Made by a program: the position numbers and the translations under genes. Below are positions 1-8,584 of a stretch of 48,407 bases of DNA, in pieces. Source of the DNA: Victivallales bacterium (GTDB lineage Bacteria; Verrucomicrobiota; Lentisphaeria; Oligosphaerales; Oligosphaeraceae); contig JAFPYX010000062.1 of NCBI GenBank assembly GCA_017417585.1, positions 1-48,407 of the forward strand, given 5' to 3'. Each line of letters begins with the position of its first letter. Position 1 is the first letter of the stretch. The notes under the pieces were generated by a model. It did not search any database. It saw nothing but the letters and a program-made list of their open reading frames with translations, and had not been told where the DNA came from.

Positions 1-17
1 CCGTTGCGAAAAGCATG

Positions 18-163
18 ACCTGACGATTCAGGTTTCTACTGTTTCAAAAGACCCCGCGGCATCGCCGCGGGGATGTCTCGGGACCGGGCAGAGGCCCGGT
101 TCCCGCACGTCGCATTGCGCTGTTCCGTTGCCAAAGAGACGACACGCCCCCCGAAAGGGCGTG
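18..163. other. Row of three to four stem-loops in the non-coding left edge
   Basis: The first 540 bases hold no convincing gene. Within them lie consecutive perfect or near-perfect inverted repeats: 18-23 with 28-33 (6 bp, 4-nt loop), 52-60 with 64-72 (9 bp, GC-only, 3-nt loop), 80-89 with 94-103 (10 bp with one G-U, loop AGAG) and 143-149 with 157-163 (7 bp). No T-run follows any of them, so they do not look like ordinary intrinsic terminators. They could be the 3' end of a transcript from outside the window, a structured RNA, or REP-like elements. Positions 164-540 show nothing I can name. Confidence 0.5.
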
Positions 164-542
164 CCGCATAATATGCCACGGAAAAACCGGATTGCAAGCC
201 CGGAACGCGAAAAAAGACGAAATTTTTTAGCGGTCAAAGCAACTGGGCAGAAAGAAATCCGGGTGGTTTCCTAAAATTGCTCTATATTAATGAAGTTTCA
301 AAAGCCCAGTGGCAGGTTTATGCGCCTCTTTTTGGTCTTTTGAGTCTTTTGAAAATCTCCGAATTTGGTGATGAACTTTCAAAACTCGCCATCGAAATAT
401 GCTTCGTCTGGTGTCACTCTGCGTCAGGAATCGGATTTCATCGTAGACAACTACAGTCCAATCCGCATTTCGGCACATTGTGCGCCAGGCCTCGCCCGTT
501 TCGCATAGAGTTGTGAATCGCCTCAAAAAACAAGTTTGAATC

Positions 543-1577
543 ATGAAGAAGCTGAAGGTTGGCATCATCGGCTGCGGCCGAATCTCCCGTTTTCATGGCA
601 TGCCTGCTGCGGCCCAGTCGAATGTCGAGCTGCGAGCGGTCTGCGACTTGATTCCCGAACGAGCCAAGCAGATGGCGAAGCTTTTCGGTGCACCGAAGAC
701 CTATAAGGACTACAAGGAGATGATCCGTAAGGAGAAGTTGGATGTGGTCCACATCTGTCTCCCGCACTATCTCCACGCCCCTGTGGCGATTGACGCCATG
801 CAGATGGGCTGCGACGTGCTTACCGAGAAGCCGATGGCAATCTCAATGGAGCAGGCCGAGGAGATGGTCAAGACCGCCAAGAAGACCAAGCGCAAGCTCG
901 GCGTGATCTTCCAGAATCGCTACAACGCGGGTTCCCAGCTGGTCAAGCAGTGTCTGGAAAGCGGTCGCCTCGGCGCGATCAAGGCCGCGAAATGCAACGT
1001 GACCTGGTACCGCCCCAACGAATACTACACCGAAAGCGACTGGAAAGGCACCTGGGACAAGGAGGGCGGCGGCGCCATCATCGACCAGGCGATCCACACG
1101 CTCGATTTGATGTGCTGGTTCCTTGGCTACGGCATCAAGGAGATTGACTGCTCGATGGCGAACCGCGCCCACCAGGGCGTGATTGAGGTCGAGGACTCCG
1201 CCGAAGGACTCATCACCTTCAAGAATGGCGTTCACGCCTCCTTCTGGGCAATGAACTACTACTCGCACGATGCGCAGGTGGAAATCGAACTGGCATGCGA
1301 AAACGGCATCGCAACCATCCGGGCCGAGGAAGGCACGGTGAAACTCAACGACGGCCGAGAGTTCTGCGCCAAGCCGAACCCCAACGAGGTCTTCAACTAC
1401 GGCGGCGGTCCATCCTATTGGGGCGCAAGCCACTTCAAGGAAATCACCGACTTCTACCAGTGCCTGGCCGCCGGAAAGCAGCCACCCATTACCGGCGAGG
1501 AGATTCTCTCCACCGCCCACAAGATGGTCATGGCGGTCTACGAGTCCGGCCGCAACGGCAAAGTGGTGAAATTCTAA
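543..1577 (+). CDS. Gfo/Idh/MocA family NAD(P)-dependent oxidoreductase
   Basis: 344 residues, the usual length for the family. The N-terminal Rossmann fold has the dinucleotide loop GIIGCGRIS at residues 7-15. The family signature EKP is at 95-97, where the lysine is normally catalytic. The C-terminal alpha/beta domain contains GGGAIIDQAIHTLDLM at 175-190, with the usual catalytic-site D and H. These enzymes oxidise or reduce sugars, inositols or sugar derivatives with a bound pyridine nucleotide. The substrate cannot be read from sequence. It lies 16 bp upstream of an ABC exporter and leads a + strand run of transport genes, so a role in sugar catabolism or glycan precursor chemistry is plausible. 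No clear Shine-Dalgarno precedes the ATG. Confidence 0.93.
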   Translation: MKKLKVGIIGCGRISRFHGMPAAAQSNVELRAVCDLIPERAKQMAKLFGAPKTYKDYKEMIRKEKLDVVHICLPHYLHAPVAIDAMQMGCDVLTEKPMAISMEQAEEMVKTAKKTKRKLGVIFQNRYNAGSQLVKQCLESGRLGAIKAAKCNVTWYRPNEYYTESDWKGTWDKEGGGAIIDQAIHTLDLMCWFLGYGIKEIDCSMANRAHQGVIEVEDSAEGLITFKNGVHASFWAMNYYSHDAQVEIELACENGIATIRAEEGTVKLNDGREFCAKPNPNEVFNYGGGPSYWGASHFKEITDFYQCLAAGKQPPITGEEILSTAHKMVMAVYESGRNGKVVKF

Positions 1578-1593
1578 ACATTCCTCCTGCCTC

Positions 1594-3408
1594 ATGCGCA
1601 AGTTCTGGAGCGATATCCGTTATTTATTGGACCGCCGGGACATTTTGCGCTTTTCCTGCCTGCTGGCCTCGCTGGTAGTGAACTCCCTGCTGGAACTGCT
1701 GTCTTTGGCGGCAGTTCCAGTCTTCATCGGGCTATTGCTCTCCGGCGGTTCCTCGGATGGCTCTTTCACGCAGGAATGGCTCGCGCGATTGGGCAGCCGA
1801 TGCGGTGTAGAGACACCTTCCGGTCTGCTTTGGCTAAGCGGGATAGTCGTGCTGGCCGCCAATGGTGCGCGGATGCTCTGGATGCTATTCTGCATCTCGT
1901 TGCAAGCCAGAATGCTGAACAACCGCAAAGTCGCCCTCTCCAGCCGTCTGCTGGAACAATATCTTCGTGCTCCGGTAGCTTTCCACACCGCCCGCAATTC
2001 CAGCGACCTGATCAACCGCGTGGTAGTGGAGTGCGACCATGTCCTCCAGCATGTCGCCGCACCGCTCCTGGAGTTTCTCCAGAACAGCGTGGTGATTCTC
2101 TGCATCTGCGCCCTGCTCTTCTGCACGATTCCGGCCATGACGCTGGTCGCCATCGCCGCACTTGCGCTCTTCGGCGGGGGCTTTCTTGCTTTCCACCAGA
2201 AACGGATGCGCCGCCTCGGTGCACAGGAGCAGGACGGTCGTACCAAGGCAATGACCGCCGCCGCCGAAACGCTGGACGGGCGACTCGAGGCGACTTTTCT
2301 GGGCAAGCGCCATTTCTTCATTGACCGCTTCCACCGCGCGATGGAGTTGGTGACCAATGCGCAACGCGCATACGATGTCCAAATCCGCGTAATCTGGCCC
2401 TACCTGGAATTCGTCTCCCTAAGCGTAATTCTGCTGGTAACGCTGGCCGCACTCTACCTGCGACACGGCGACCTGACCGCAGTCGCCCCGCAAATCGCCC
2501 TGCTGGGCATGGCGCTGGTGAGGCTTCGCTCCAACGCCATCAACTTGATGCATTCCTGGACACTTCTGCGCTACCACCGCGTCTCACTCCAGGTGGTCTG
2601 CGACGACCTTCGTCAATTCGATACCATCGCCGCCCGCCTTCCGCTGGTCGAGGAGGACGCGCTGCCCCCCTGCCCCTTTGAACACGCCATTGAACTCAAG
2701 GCCGTGTCGTTCCGCCACCCCGGAGCCACCGAGGACACGCTCAAAGACCTCACGCTCACCATCGCCAAAGGCGAATCCATCGGCATCGTCGGGCCAACTG
2801 GCGGTGGCAAAAGCACGCTGCTCCAGATCCTCATGGGAGTGCTCGCACCTGACACCGGAAGTGTCGTGGTTGACGGCGATTCGCTCGCAGGTCCGCTCAT
2901 CCCTGCCTGGCAGCACCGCATCGGCTATGTCCCGCAGCAGCTCTTCCTGATGGACGATACGCTGGAGGCAAACCTCGCCCTTGGCGTCCCAAATGACCAA
3001 ATCGACCGCAACGCCCTGGATACCGCCGTTTCCTCCGCACAGCTGGACGACGTGGTGAATGCCCTCCCCCAGGGACTCGCCACCCGCCTCGGCGAACAAG
3101 GCGCACGCCTCTCCGGCGGACAACGCCAGCGCATCGCCATCGCGCGGACGCTATACCGAAATCCGCAGGTGCTCTTCTGCGACGAGGCGACCAGCGCCTT
3201 GGACACCGAGACCGAGGCGCGGCTTGCCGCCGCCCTTGCACACCTCGGCGAACGGCGCACGCTCGTGATGGTCACGCATCGACTCGCCACGGTTCGCCAC
3301 TGCGACCGGATTTTCGTATTGGACCAAGGGCGTCTGGTCGCAACCGGAACATACGACGAACTTCTGAACTCCTCGGCGGTCTTCCGGGAACTGGCCAAGC
3401 AGGATTAA
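1594..3408 (+). CDS. ABC exporter, fused membrane and ATPase domains (PglK/flippase-like)
   Basis: 604 residues: an N-terminal transmembrane domain (about 15-320, hydrophobic helices near 20-50, 80-105, 160-200, 270-310) fused to a nucleotide-binding domain. Walker A is GPTGGGKST at 400-408, the signature LSGGQ at 506-510, Walker B VLFCDEA from 526, and the switch His is 562 (THR). This is the half-transporter layout of exporters that work as homodimers. The N-terminal helices resemble PglK/WlaB-type flippases for lipid-linked oligosaccharides more than peptide exporters, but that is a judgement from general pattern. It starts 16 bp after the oxidoreductase and ends 6 bp before the next ABC gene, so all are probably cotranscribed. 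The substrate is not known. Confidence 0.88.
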   Translation: MRKFWSDIRYLLDRRDILRFSCLLASLVVNSLLELLSLAAVPVFIGLLLSGGSSDGSFTQEWLARLGSRCGVETPSGLLWLSGIVVLAANGARMLWMLFCISLQARMLNNRKVALSSRLLEQYLRAPVAFHTARNSSDLINRVVVECDHVLQHVAAPLLEFLQNSVVILCICALLFCTIPAMTLVAIAALALFGGGFLAFHQKRMRRLGAQEQDGRTKAMTAAAETLDGRLEATFLGKRHFFIDRFHRAMELVTNAQRAYDVQIRVIWPYLEFVSLSVILLVTLAALYLRHGDLTAVAPQIALLGMALVRLRSNAINLMHSWTLLRYHRVSLQVVCDDLRQFDTIAARLPLVEEDALPPCPFEHAIELKAVSFRHPGATEDTLKDLTLTIAKGESIGIVGPTGGGKSTLLQILMGVLAPDTGSVVVDGDSLAGPLIPAWQHRIGYVPQQLFLMDDTLEANLALGVPNDQIDRNALDTAVSSAQLDDVVNALPQGLATRLGEQGARLSGGQRQRIAIARTLYRNPQVLFCDEATSALDTETEARLAAALAHLGERRTLVMVTHRLATVRHCDRIFVLDQGRLVATGTYDELLNSSAVFRELAKQD

Positions 3409-3414
3409 AGTGAT

Positions 3415-4911
3415 ATGCCGGAATCGCCGTTCATCTTGGCAGTACGTGATTTGCATAAATCCTATGGGATGATTCCAGTATTGCACGGAATATCGCTGGA
3501 GTTCCATGCGGGCGAAATCGTCGGTCTGATTGGCGAAAATGGTGCCGGAAAGTCCACGTTGGCAAAATGCATCAACGGACTGGAGGAAATCACCTCCGGG
3601 GAGCTTCTGGTCAACGGCAACTCGCTGAAACACAACAATGTCCATCAGGCACGGCGGCTGGGCATTATCACCATCCCGCAGGAGTTCGATCTTGAAAACG
3701 ATCTCACGGTGGCGGAAAATATCTTCCTCGGCCGCGAACCCACCACACGGCTGGGGCTGCTGGACCGCAAGGCGATAGAGCGCCAAGCCGCCGAATACCT
3801 CGCCCGCCTGAACTGCCAGCTGGCACCCGATGCCATCGTGCGCGACCTCGGTGTCGCCGAAAAGCAGTTCGTGGAAATCGCCAAGGCACTCTCCCAACAG
3901 TGTCGGATGATGATTTTGGACGAGCCGACGACCGTTCTCAACCGCGATGAGGTCGAACGCCTCTTCGCCGTGATGCGGACTCTGCGTAATCAGGGCGCCA
4001 CACTCGTCTTTGTCTCGCACAAGCTCAATGAAGTCCGCGAAATCTGCGACCGCGTGGTGGTTTTGCGAGACGGGAAGTTGGTCGCCGACCGCCCCATCGA
4101 CCAGTGGACCGAAGCGGAAATGGCACGCCAGATGGTCGGCCGAGAACTCAAGGAACTCTATCCTCCCAAACATCTTGCGGTAAAAGATGCCGAAGTTCTG
4201 CTGGAGGTGCGGAACCTCTCCAGCGGGAAGGCGGTACGCGATGTCTCCTTCACTCTGCGTAAAGGGGAAATTCTGGGCTTCGCTGGACTTGTTGGAGCCG
4301 GTCGAACCGAACTCGCCGAGTGCCTGTATGGCATACGAGGCATTGATAATGGTAGTATATATTTTAACAACAAAGAGTTGCATATATATTCGCCACAGGA
4401 TTCCGTAACTGCGGGCATCTCCTATCTTTCGGAAGACCGTCAAGGGAGCGGCGTGCTCTCCGATTTCACCATCGCCGCCAACATCACGCTGGCCTCCTTG
4501 AAAAAATACTGCCATCCATTCCTTTCGTTCCACGAGGAGAACCTTCAGGCTTCAAAATACATCCGCCAATTCAACATCAAGGCGGACTCACCGGAGCGTC
4601 GGCTGGACGAACTGTCCGGCGGCAACCAGCAGAAGGTCGCCATTGCCAAAGGCCTTGACACCGAACCACAACTCTTCATCTTCGACGAACCCACGCGCGG
4701 CATCGACATCAGCGCCAAGAGCGAGGTATATCGCTTCATCCACGACTTGCTGGAGCGTGGCATCTCCTGCATTCTCATCTCCTCCGACCTCGAGGAAGTC
4801 CTCGGGATGTGCCCGCGTGTCGCGGTGATGCACGAAGGCCGGCTCGCCGGCATCCTGGAAGGCGATGTCCTCACCGAAGAAAATGTGATGCTCCTGGCCA
4901 CAGGGCAGTAA
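3415..4911 (+). CDS. Sugar ABC importer, double-ATPase subunit (RbsA/MglA/XylG type)
   Basis: 498 residues with two tandem ATPase domains, the hallmark of the ribose/galactose/xylose importer family. Domain 1 has Walker A GENGAGKST (40-48) and Walker B MMILDEP (165-171). Domain 2 has the degenerate Walker A typical of the family (AGLVGAGRTEL, 290-300) but an intact LSGGNQQK (400-407) and FIFDEPTRGID (421-431). It would energise the permease encoded at 5077. The sugar cannot be told. A short patch around 4340-4395 switches to AT-rich codons (residues about 311-327), unlike the rest of the gene. The stop is followed by a palindromic repeat cluster, not directly by the permease. Confidence 0.93.
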   Translation: MPESPFILAVRDLHKSYGMIPVLHGISLEFHAGEIVGLIGENGAGKSTLAKCINGLEEITSGELLVNGNSLKHNNVHQARRLGIITIPQEFDLENDLTVAENIFLGREPTTRLGLLDRKAIERQAAEYLARLNCQLAPDAIVRDLGVAEKQFVEIAKALSQQCRMMILDEPTTVLNRDEVERLFAVMRTLRNQGATLVFVSHKLNEVREICDRVVVLRDGKLVADRPIDQWTEAEMARQMVGRELKELYPPKHLAVKDAEVLLEVRNLSSGKAVRDVSFTLRKGEILGFAGLVGAGRTELAECLYGIRGIDNGSIYFNNKELHIYSPQDSVTAGISYLSEDRQGSGVLSDFTIAANITLASLKKYCHPFLSFHEENLQASKYIRQFNIKADSPERRLDELSGGNQQKVAIAKGLDTEPQLFIFDEPTRGIDISAKSEVYRFIHDLLERGISCILISSDLEEVLGMCPRVAVMHEGRLAGILEGDVLTEENVMLLATGQ

Positions 4912-4922
4912 ATCCCCATGTA

Positions 4923-5043
4923 CTGCTGGCGCCCCGCCAGCAGATAATGCGTTGCGTCGGCGCCTCGCCAGCAGATAATGCGTTGCGTCGGCGCCCCCGC
5001 CGACGGGCGAGGATGTATCGTCGGTGCCTCGCCAACGATACAT
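4923..5043. repeat. Cluster of 31-bp-period palindromic (REP-like) repeats
   Basis: The spacer between the two sugar-ABC genes consists of successive palindromic units with a 31-bp period. The first is a perfect 9-bp stem at 4923-4931 with 4935-4943. A direct repeat starting CAGATAATGCGTTGCGTCGG occurs at 4941 and again at 4972. Further stems are 4987-4993 with 4998-5004, and 5013-5021 with 5035-5043. The core, GCTGGCGCC plus a few bases plus CGCCAGC, also occurs at 33877-33972 and, more degenerate, at about 35608-35715. The stems could act as mRNA-stabilising or attenuating structures between rbsA-like and rbsC-like genes. Confidence 0.85.
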
Positions 5044-5076
5044 ACCAAACTTTCGTCAGAACTCTCTTAATATGAC

Positions 5077-6039
5077 ATGGAAATCCCTTTTCTAAAACGA
5101 CTTCGCAAATTTATCAGCGAACACGGCGCATTGGTCGCACTCGTAGTCCTGCTGGTGGTTTGTGCCCTTTCCAGCGCGGACTTCCGGCGACCGCAGAATC
5201 TCCTGAACATCTTGCGGCAGAATGCCTACACGGGAATTATCGCCATCGGGATGACCTTCATCATCATTGGCGGTGGCATCGACCTTTCCGTCGGCAGCCT
5301 CTTCGCGTTAGCGGGTGGCTTGGGCATTCTGGCGATGAACGCCCTCCCCGCCTCGTCGCCTATCTTGGCATTGGCGGTCGGCATTCTTGTCGCCCTGGCG
5401 GTCGGGCTGGCTGGCGGTGCGCTCAATGGAGCTCTGGTCACCATCGGCAAACTTCCGCCCTTCATTGCCACGCTGGGCACAATGTCCATCTACCGCTCGC
5501 TGATTTTGCATCTAGGCAACGCAGGACTGATTGGCACCTCGAACGAGCCATTCTCTCGGCTGGACGCATATAAGTTCTTGGGACTGAATACAGTCGTCTG
5601 GGTGTTTCTGCTCTGCACCGCATTCGGCTCGGTGGTCCTCTACCGAACCCGCTACGGACGGCACCTTTGCGCCGTCGGCGGCAACGAGCGCGTCGCGCGC
5701 TATGCGGCGATCCGCGTGAACCTCGTGAAATTCATCAGCTATACTGCCTGCGGGCTGCTTTGCGGAGTCAGTGCATTGCTCCAGGGCGCACGGCTTTCCA
5801 GTATCTCCTCCAGTTCCGCCGGAGCCGGTTGCGAACTGGACGCCATCGCCATCGCCATCATCGGCGGAACCTCAATGGCTGGAGGCAAAGGCACTATCTG
5901 GGGTGCAATGCTCGGCGCGATGATTCTTGGGATCATCTCCAATATATTGGTCATGTGGAGCATTGCTCCGAACCTCCAGGGCCTCATCAAGGGTCTGGTC
6001 ATCATCGTCGCCGTCCTGATTCAACGAGGGAAGAAATAA
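5077..6039 (+). CDS. Sugar ABC importer permease (RbsC type)
   Basis: 320 residues, very hydrophobic, about 8-10 membrane helices, with the conserved region of the BPD_transp_2 family (GMTFIIIGGGIDLSVGS at about 58-74, and the GGTSMAGGKGTIWGAMLGA segment near the C-terminus). It forms the membrane channel for the double ATPase just upstream. No periplasmic sugar-binding protein is encoded within the window, so the complete importer must use one encoded elsewhere. It ends 12 bp before the convergent HD-domain gene on the other strand. The start ATG lies close behind the repeat cluster with no obvious ribosome-binding site. Confidence 0.93.
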   Translation: MEIPFLKRLRKFISEHGALVALVVLLVVCALSSADFRRPQNLLNILRQNAYTGIIAIGMTFIIIGGGIDLSVGSLFALAGGLGILAMNALPASSPILALAVGILVALAVGLAGGALNGALVTIGKLPPFIATLGTMSIYRSLILHLGNAGLIGTSNEPFSRLDAYKFLGLNTVVWVFLLCTAFGSVVLYRTRYGRHLCAVGGNERVARYAAIRVNLVKFISYTACGLLCGVSALLQGARLSSISSSSAGAGCELDAIAIAIIGGTSMAGGKGTIWGAMLGAMILGIISNILVMWSIAPNLQGLIKGLVIIVAVLIQRGKK

Positions 6040-6051
6040 CCCATATACGAA

Positions 6052-6696
6052 CTATGCGAGGTGGAAAAAACGAATTAAATCCTGCAGTCGGAGGACCGTC
6101 TGTTCTCCGAATTTGTCCAGGGAATGGCGGACCCTCTCCAGTGGTTTCTCCTGCATGTCTCCGGATTTGGAGAAGAACTTGTCCGCCAGGCAGACCAATT
6201 TTTCCTCGAAGGTCTCCGGCAGGAAGTCCTGTTGGGGCAGCGGCAGCCCCTGCGCGATGATCTCCCTGCAGGAAAGCCCCGCGCCAGTATGTCTTTCGCA
6301 GATCCGCGCATGGCTTTCCAAGTCAATCCCGTGTTTCTCACCATATTCCCGCAGCATCTGCGCACCGATCAAGCCATGTCGCAGATAGTGCTCCGTTCCT
6401 TCGCAAAGAATGGAAGGCGCATGGCAATGCCCGATGCCAATATCATGCAGGAGGGCTCCATCTTCCACGAGCCTGCGGTTGATTCCCAGTCCCTCGTTTC
6501 CCGGCAGACGGAGGATTTCCAGCGCCTTGTCGCGCACCTGCATCGAGTGCTTGAGCAGGAGTCTTCGCAACGGCGTGTCTTCAGGATAAAAATAGTTTAG
6601 AATTGCCAGTGCGTCCATAAAGCCATTCAAAGTCCGAGAAGGGATGAACTGCGAGGCAATATAGCCAGAATTTCCCCATCTGCCCACTTTCTCCAT
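6052..6696 (-). CDS. HD-domain hydrolase
   Basis: 214 residues. The metal-binding pattern of HD phosphohydrolases is visible: H50 (LLKHSMQV), the HD pair H84-D85 (LLHDIGIGH), H107 and H136 (ERHTGAG). The family hydrolyses phosphate esters of nucleotides or similar small molecules; the substrate here is unknown. The N-terminal 26 residues are not typical of the family, so translation may instead start at Met27 (6618), where the conserved helix DALAILNYFYPEDTPLRR begins. It is encoded opposite to its neighbours, converging with the sugar permease and diverging from the ATPase gene at 6723. Confidence 0.85.
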   Translation of the reverse strand: MEKVGRWGNSGYIASQFIPSRTLNGFMDALAILNYFYPEDTPLRRLLLKHSMQVRDKALEILRLPGNEGLGINRRLVEDGALLHDIGIGHCHAPSILCEGTEHYLRHGLIGAQMLREYGEKHGIDLESHARICERHTGAGLSCREIIAQGLPLPQQDFLPETFEEKLVCLADKFFSKSGDMQEKPLERVRHSLDKFGEQTVLRLQDLIRFFHLA

Positions 6697-6722
6697 TCTT
6701 TTATCGCATTATATTGTGGGGC

Positions 6723-7826
6723 ATGGCAAGGGTATATCTAGAGCATGTCAATAAGATTTTCGATGGCGGCGTCAAGGCCGTCCAGGACCTCACTTTAGAA
6801 ATTCAGGACCAGGAATTCATGGTGCTGGTGGGACCGTCTGGCTGTGGCAAGTCCACCACTCTGCGGATGATCGCGGGGCTGGAGGAGATTTCCTCGGGCA
6901 CCATCACGATTGGCGACCGTGTCGTCAACAATGTCCTGCCCAAGGACCGCGACATCGCGATGGTCTTTCAGAATTATGCCCTCTATCCGCACATGACCGC
7001 CTACGAGAACATGGCCTTCGGTCTGAAGCTACGCAAACTCCCCAAGGCGGAAATCGACCAGCGGGTTCGCGAGGCCGCCGCCATCCTGGACATCGAGCCG
7101 TACCTGGACCGCCGTCCCAAAGCGCTTTCCGGCGGTCAACGCCAGCGGGTTGCGCTTGGCCGGGCCATTGTGCGCAAACCTGCGGTATTTCTCTTTGACG
7201 AGCCACTCTCCAATTTGGACGCCAAGATGCGTGTCCAGATGCGCACCGAGATTGCCAAATTGCACCGCCGTCTCAATACCACGATGATCTATGTCACTCA
7301 CGACCAGATTGAGGCGATGACGATGGGCGACCGCATCTGTGTCATGGAAGGCGGCCGCGAACAGCAGACCGACCGGCCTTTGGAATTGTATGACAACCCC
7401 GCCAATTCCTTTGTGGCGGGCTTCATCGGCACCCCGCCGACCAATTTCTTCCGTGGCAAAATCGAGTGTGATAGTGATGTGTTCTCCTTCGTGCATCATT
7501 CGCTACGGTTGCCATTGAAAGGGAACTGGCAGGACGCTTTGTCCTCTCACGTAGGCAAAGAGGTGCTTTTCGGCGTGCGGCCAGAGAACTTGGGATCGGA
7601 AGCCGCCGAGCATGATTCCGAGGCCGTGCATCTCACTGCGCGGGTGGAATTGTTGGAGCCGATGGGAGCGACCACCTACGTCTATATGAACACAGGTGAT
7701 CCTGAATTATGTATTGGACTCTGCAATCCCTATCGGAAGCTCCAAGCCGGCGAGGAAGCAACCTTCGCCCTCTCTCTGAAAAAAGCGCATTTCTTCGATG
7801 TGGAATCCGGTGTTCGGCTGGCATAG
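6723..7826 (+). CDS. Carbohydrate ABC importer ATPase (UgpC/MsmK/MalK type)
   Basis: 367 residues. Walker A GPSGCGKST is at 37-45, LSGGQ at 135-139, Walker B VFLFDEP at 155-161 and the switch His at 193; a MalK-type regulatory (TOBE/OB) domain follows from about 235 to the end. I place the start at the ATG at 6723, giving MARVYLEHVNKIF, the usual N-terminus. An in-frame TTG three codons earlier is less likely. No permease or binding protein of this importer class is nearby, so this is probably a shared ATPase serving several sugar importers, as MsmK does in Gram-positives. The substrate is unknown. Confidence 0.93.
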   Translation: MARVYLEHVNKIFDGGVKAVQDLTLEIQDQEFMVLVGPSGCGKSTTLRMIAGLEEISSGTITIGDRVVNNVLPKDRDIAMVFQNYALYPHMTAYENMAFGLKLRKLPKAEIDQRVREAAAILDIEPYLDRRPKALSGGQRQRVALGRAIVRKPAVFLFDEPLSNLDAKMRVQMRTEIAKLHRRLNTTMIYVTHDQIEAMTMGDRICVMEGGREQQTDRPLELYDNPANSFVAGFIGTPPTNFFRGKIECDSDVFSFVHHSLRLPLKGNWQDALSSHVGKEVLFGVRPENLGSEAAEHDSEAVHLTARVELLEPMGATTYVYMNTGDPELCIGLCNPYRKLQAGEEATFALSLKKAHFFDVESGVRLA

Positions 7827-7843
7827 CCATTCATGAATCGTCC

Positions 7844-8584
7844 ATGACTAAGTCACGCAACATATTCGTGCTGAATCTATTGCTCTGCGTGGCCATCGTA
7901 GCCGTAGTGGCCGTGGCGCTGGCTCGCCGCCACGCGCCGCCCGTGCAAGTGCCGCCCACGGAACAAGCTGCCATCTCAGATGTCCATCCCGCAGTCATAC
8001 CAAAGTCCTCCGTTGAGGATTGGGATGACACCGCCACCTTGGATGCGGAAATCGCCGCTCTGCGCGATGAAATCGCTGAACTTAGGGAAATGATTGCAGA
8101 AGAGGACAGCAAGCGCCTGGCCGCCGAAGCGGAATTGAACCAGAAGATCAGCTCTGTCATGCAGATGGCCAATCAGCGTCGTCAGGCGGATTCCACCCCT
8201 CCGGTTCGCCTCACTCTGGAGGAACTACTGGAGCGCCAAACGGAATTCCCTCGGGCCTACGAGAATGTTTCCAAACAGATTCGTCTGGAAGCCGAGGAAC
8301 GCATTTTGGCACGGCAAATCATCCGCGAGCATCTTGACGAGACGACACTCACCGAAGAACAACTCGGGAAAGTCCACACTTTCCTTGACCAACTGGATAT
8401 TTTCGATTGCAAACTATCCATTCAGAATTATCATCCCGAAGACTTTCCTGATGATTCCGAACAGTGTAGAATGCTGATAGCAAATGCCTTTGCCGAAGTG
8501 CCGAAAATCACCCTCCCGAAACTGATCAACACCGTCAATTACCACCACCTCTTTTTCTTTCCCAAAGAGCAGACCACCCCATGA
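7844..8584 (+). CDS. Membrane-anchored coiled-coil protein of unknown function
   Basis: 246 residues, no family recognised. A single N-terminal membrane helix (about 7-27) is followed by a proline-rich linker and a strong heptad-like coiled coil at about 66-105 (segments such as EIAALRDEIAELREMI). A charged helical domain makes up the rest. The topology suggests a protein anchored in the inner membrane with its body outside the cytoplasm. The start is taken at 7844 because an upstream extension would overlap the ATPase gene. The stop overlaps the start of the next gene by 4 bases (ATGA), so the two are translationally coupled and probably act together. Confidence 0.75.
   Translation: MTKSRNIFVLNLLLCVAIVAVVAVALARRHAPPVQVPPTEQAAISDVHPAVIPKSSVEDWDDTATLDAEIAALRDEIAELREMIAEEDSKRLAAEAELNQKISSVMQMANQRRQADSTPPVRLTLEELLERQTEFPRAYENVSKQIRLEAEERILARQIIREHLDETTLTEEQLGKVHTFLDQLDIFDCKLSIQNYHPEDFPDDSEQCRMLIANAFAEVPKITLPKLINTVNYHHLFFFPKEQTTP

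Noticed and set aside
28..568. Several short frames in the left spacer, on both strands
   Set aside because: No domain, no ribosome-binding site, and they cross the stem-loops or the supported gene at 543.
3151..4533. 460-codon antisense frame over the ABC genes
   Set aside because: It overlaps two certain ABC genes and has no domain.
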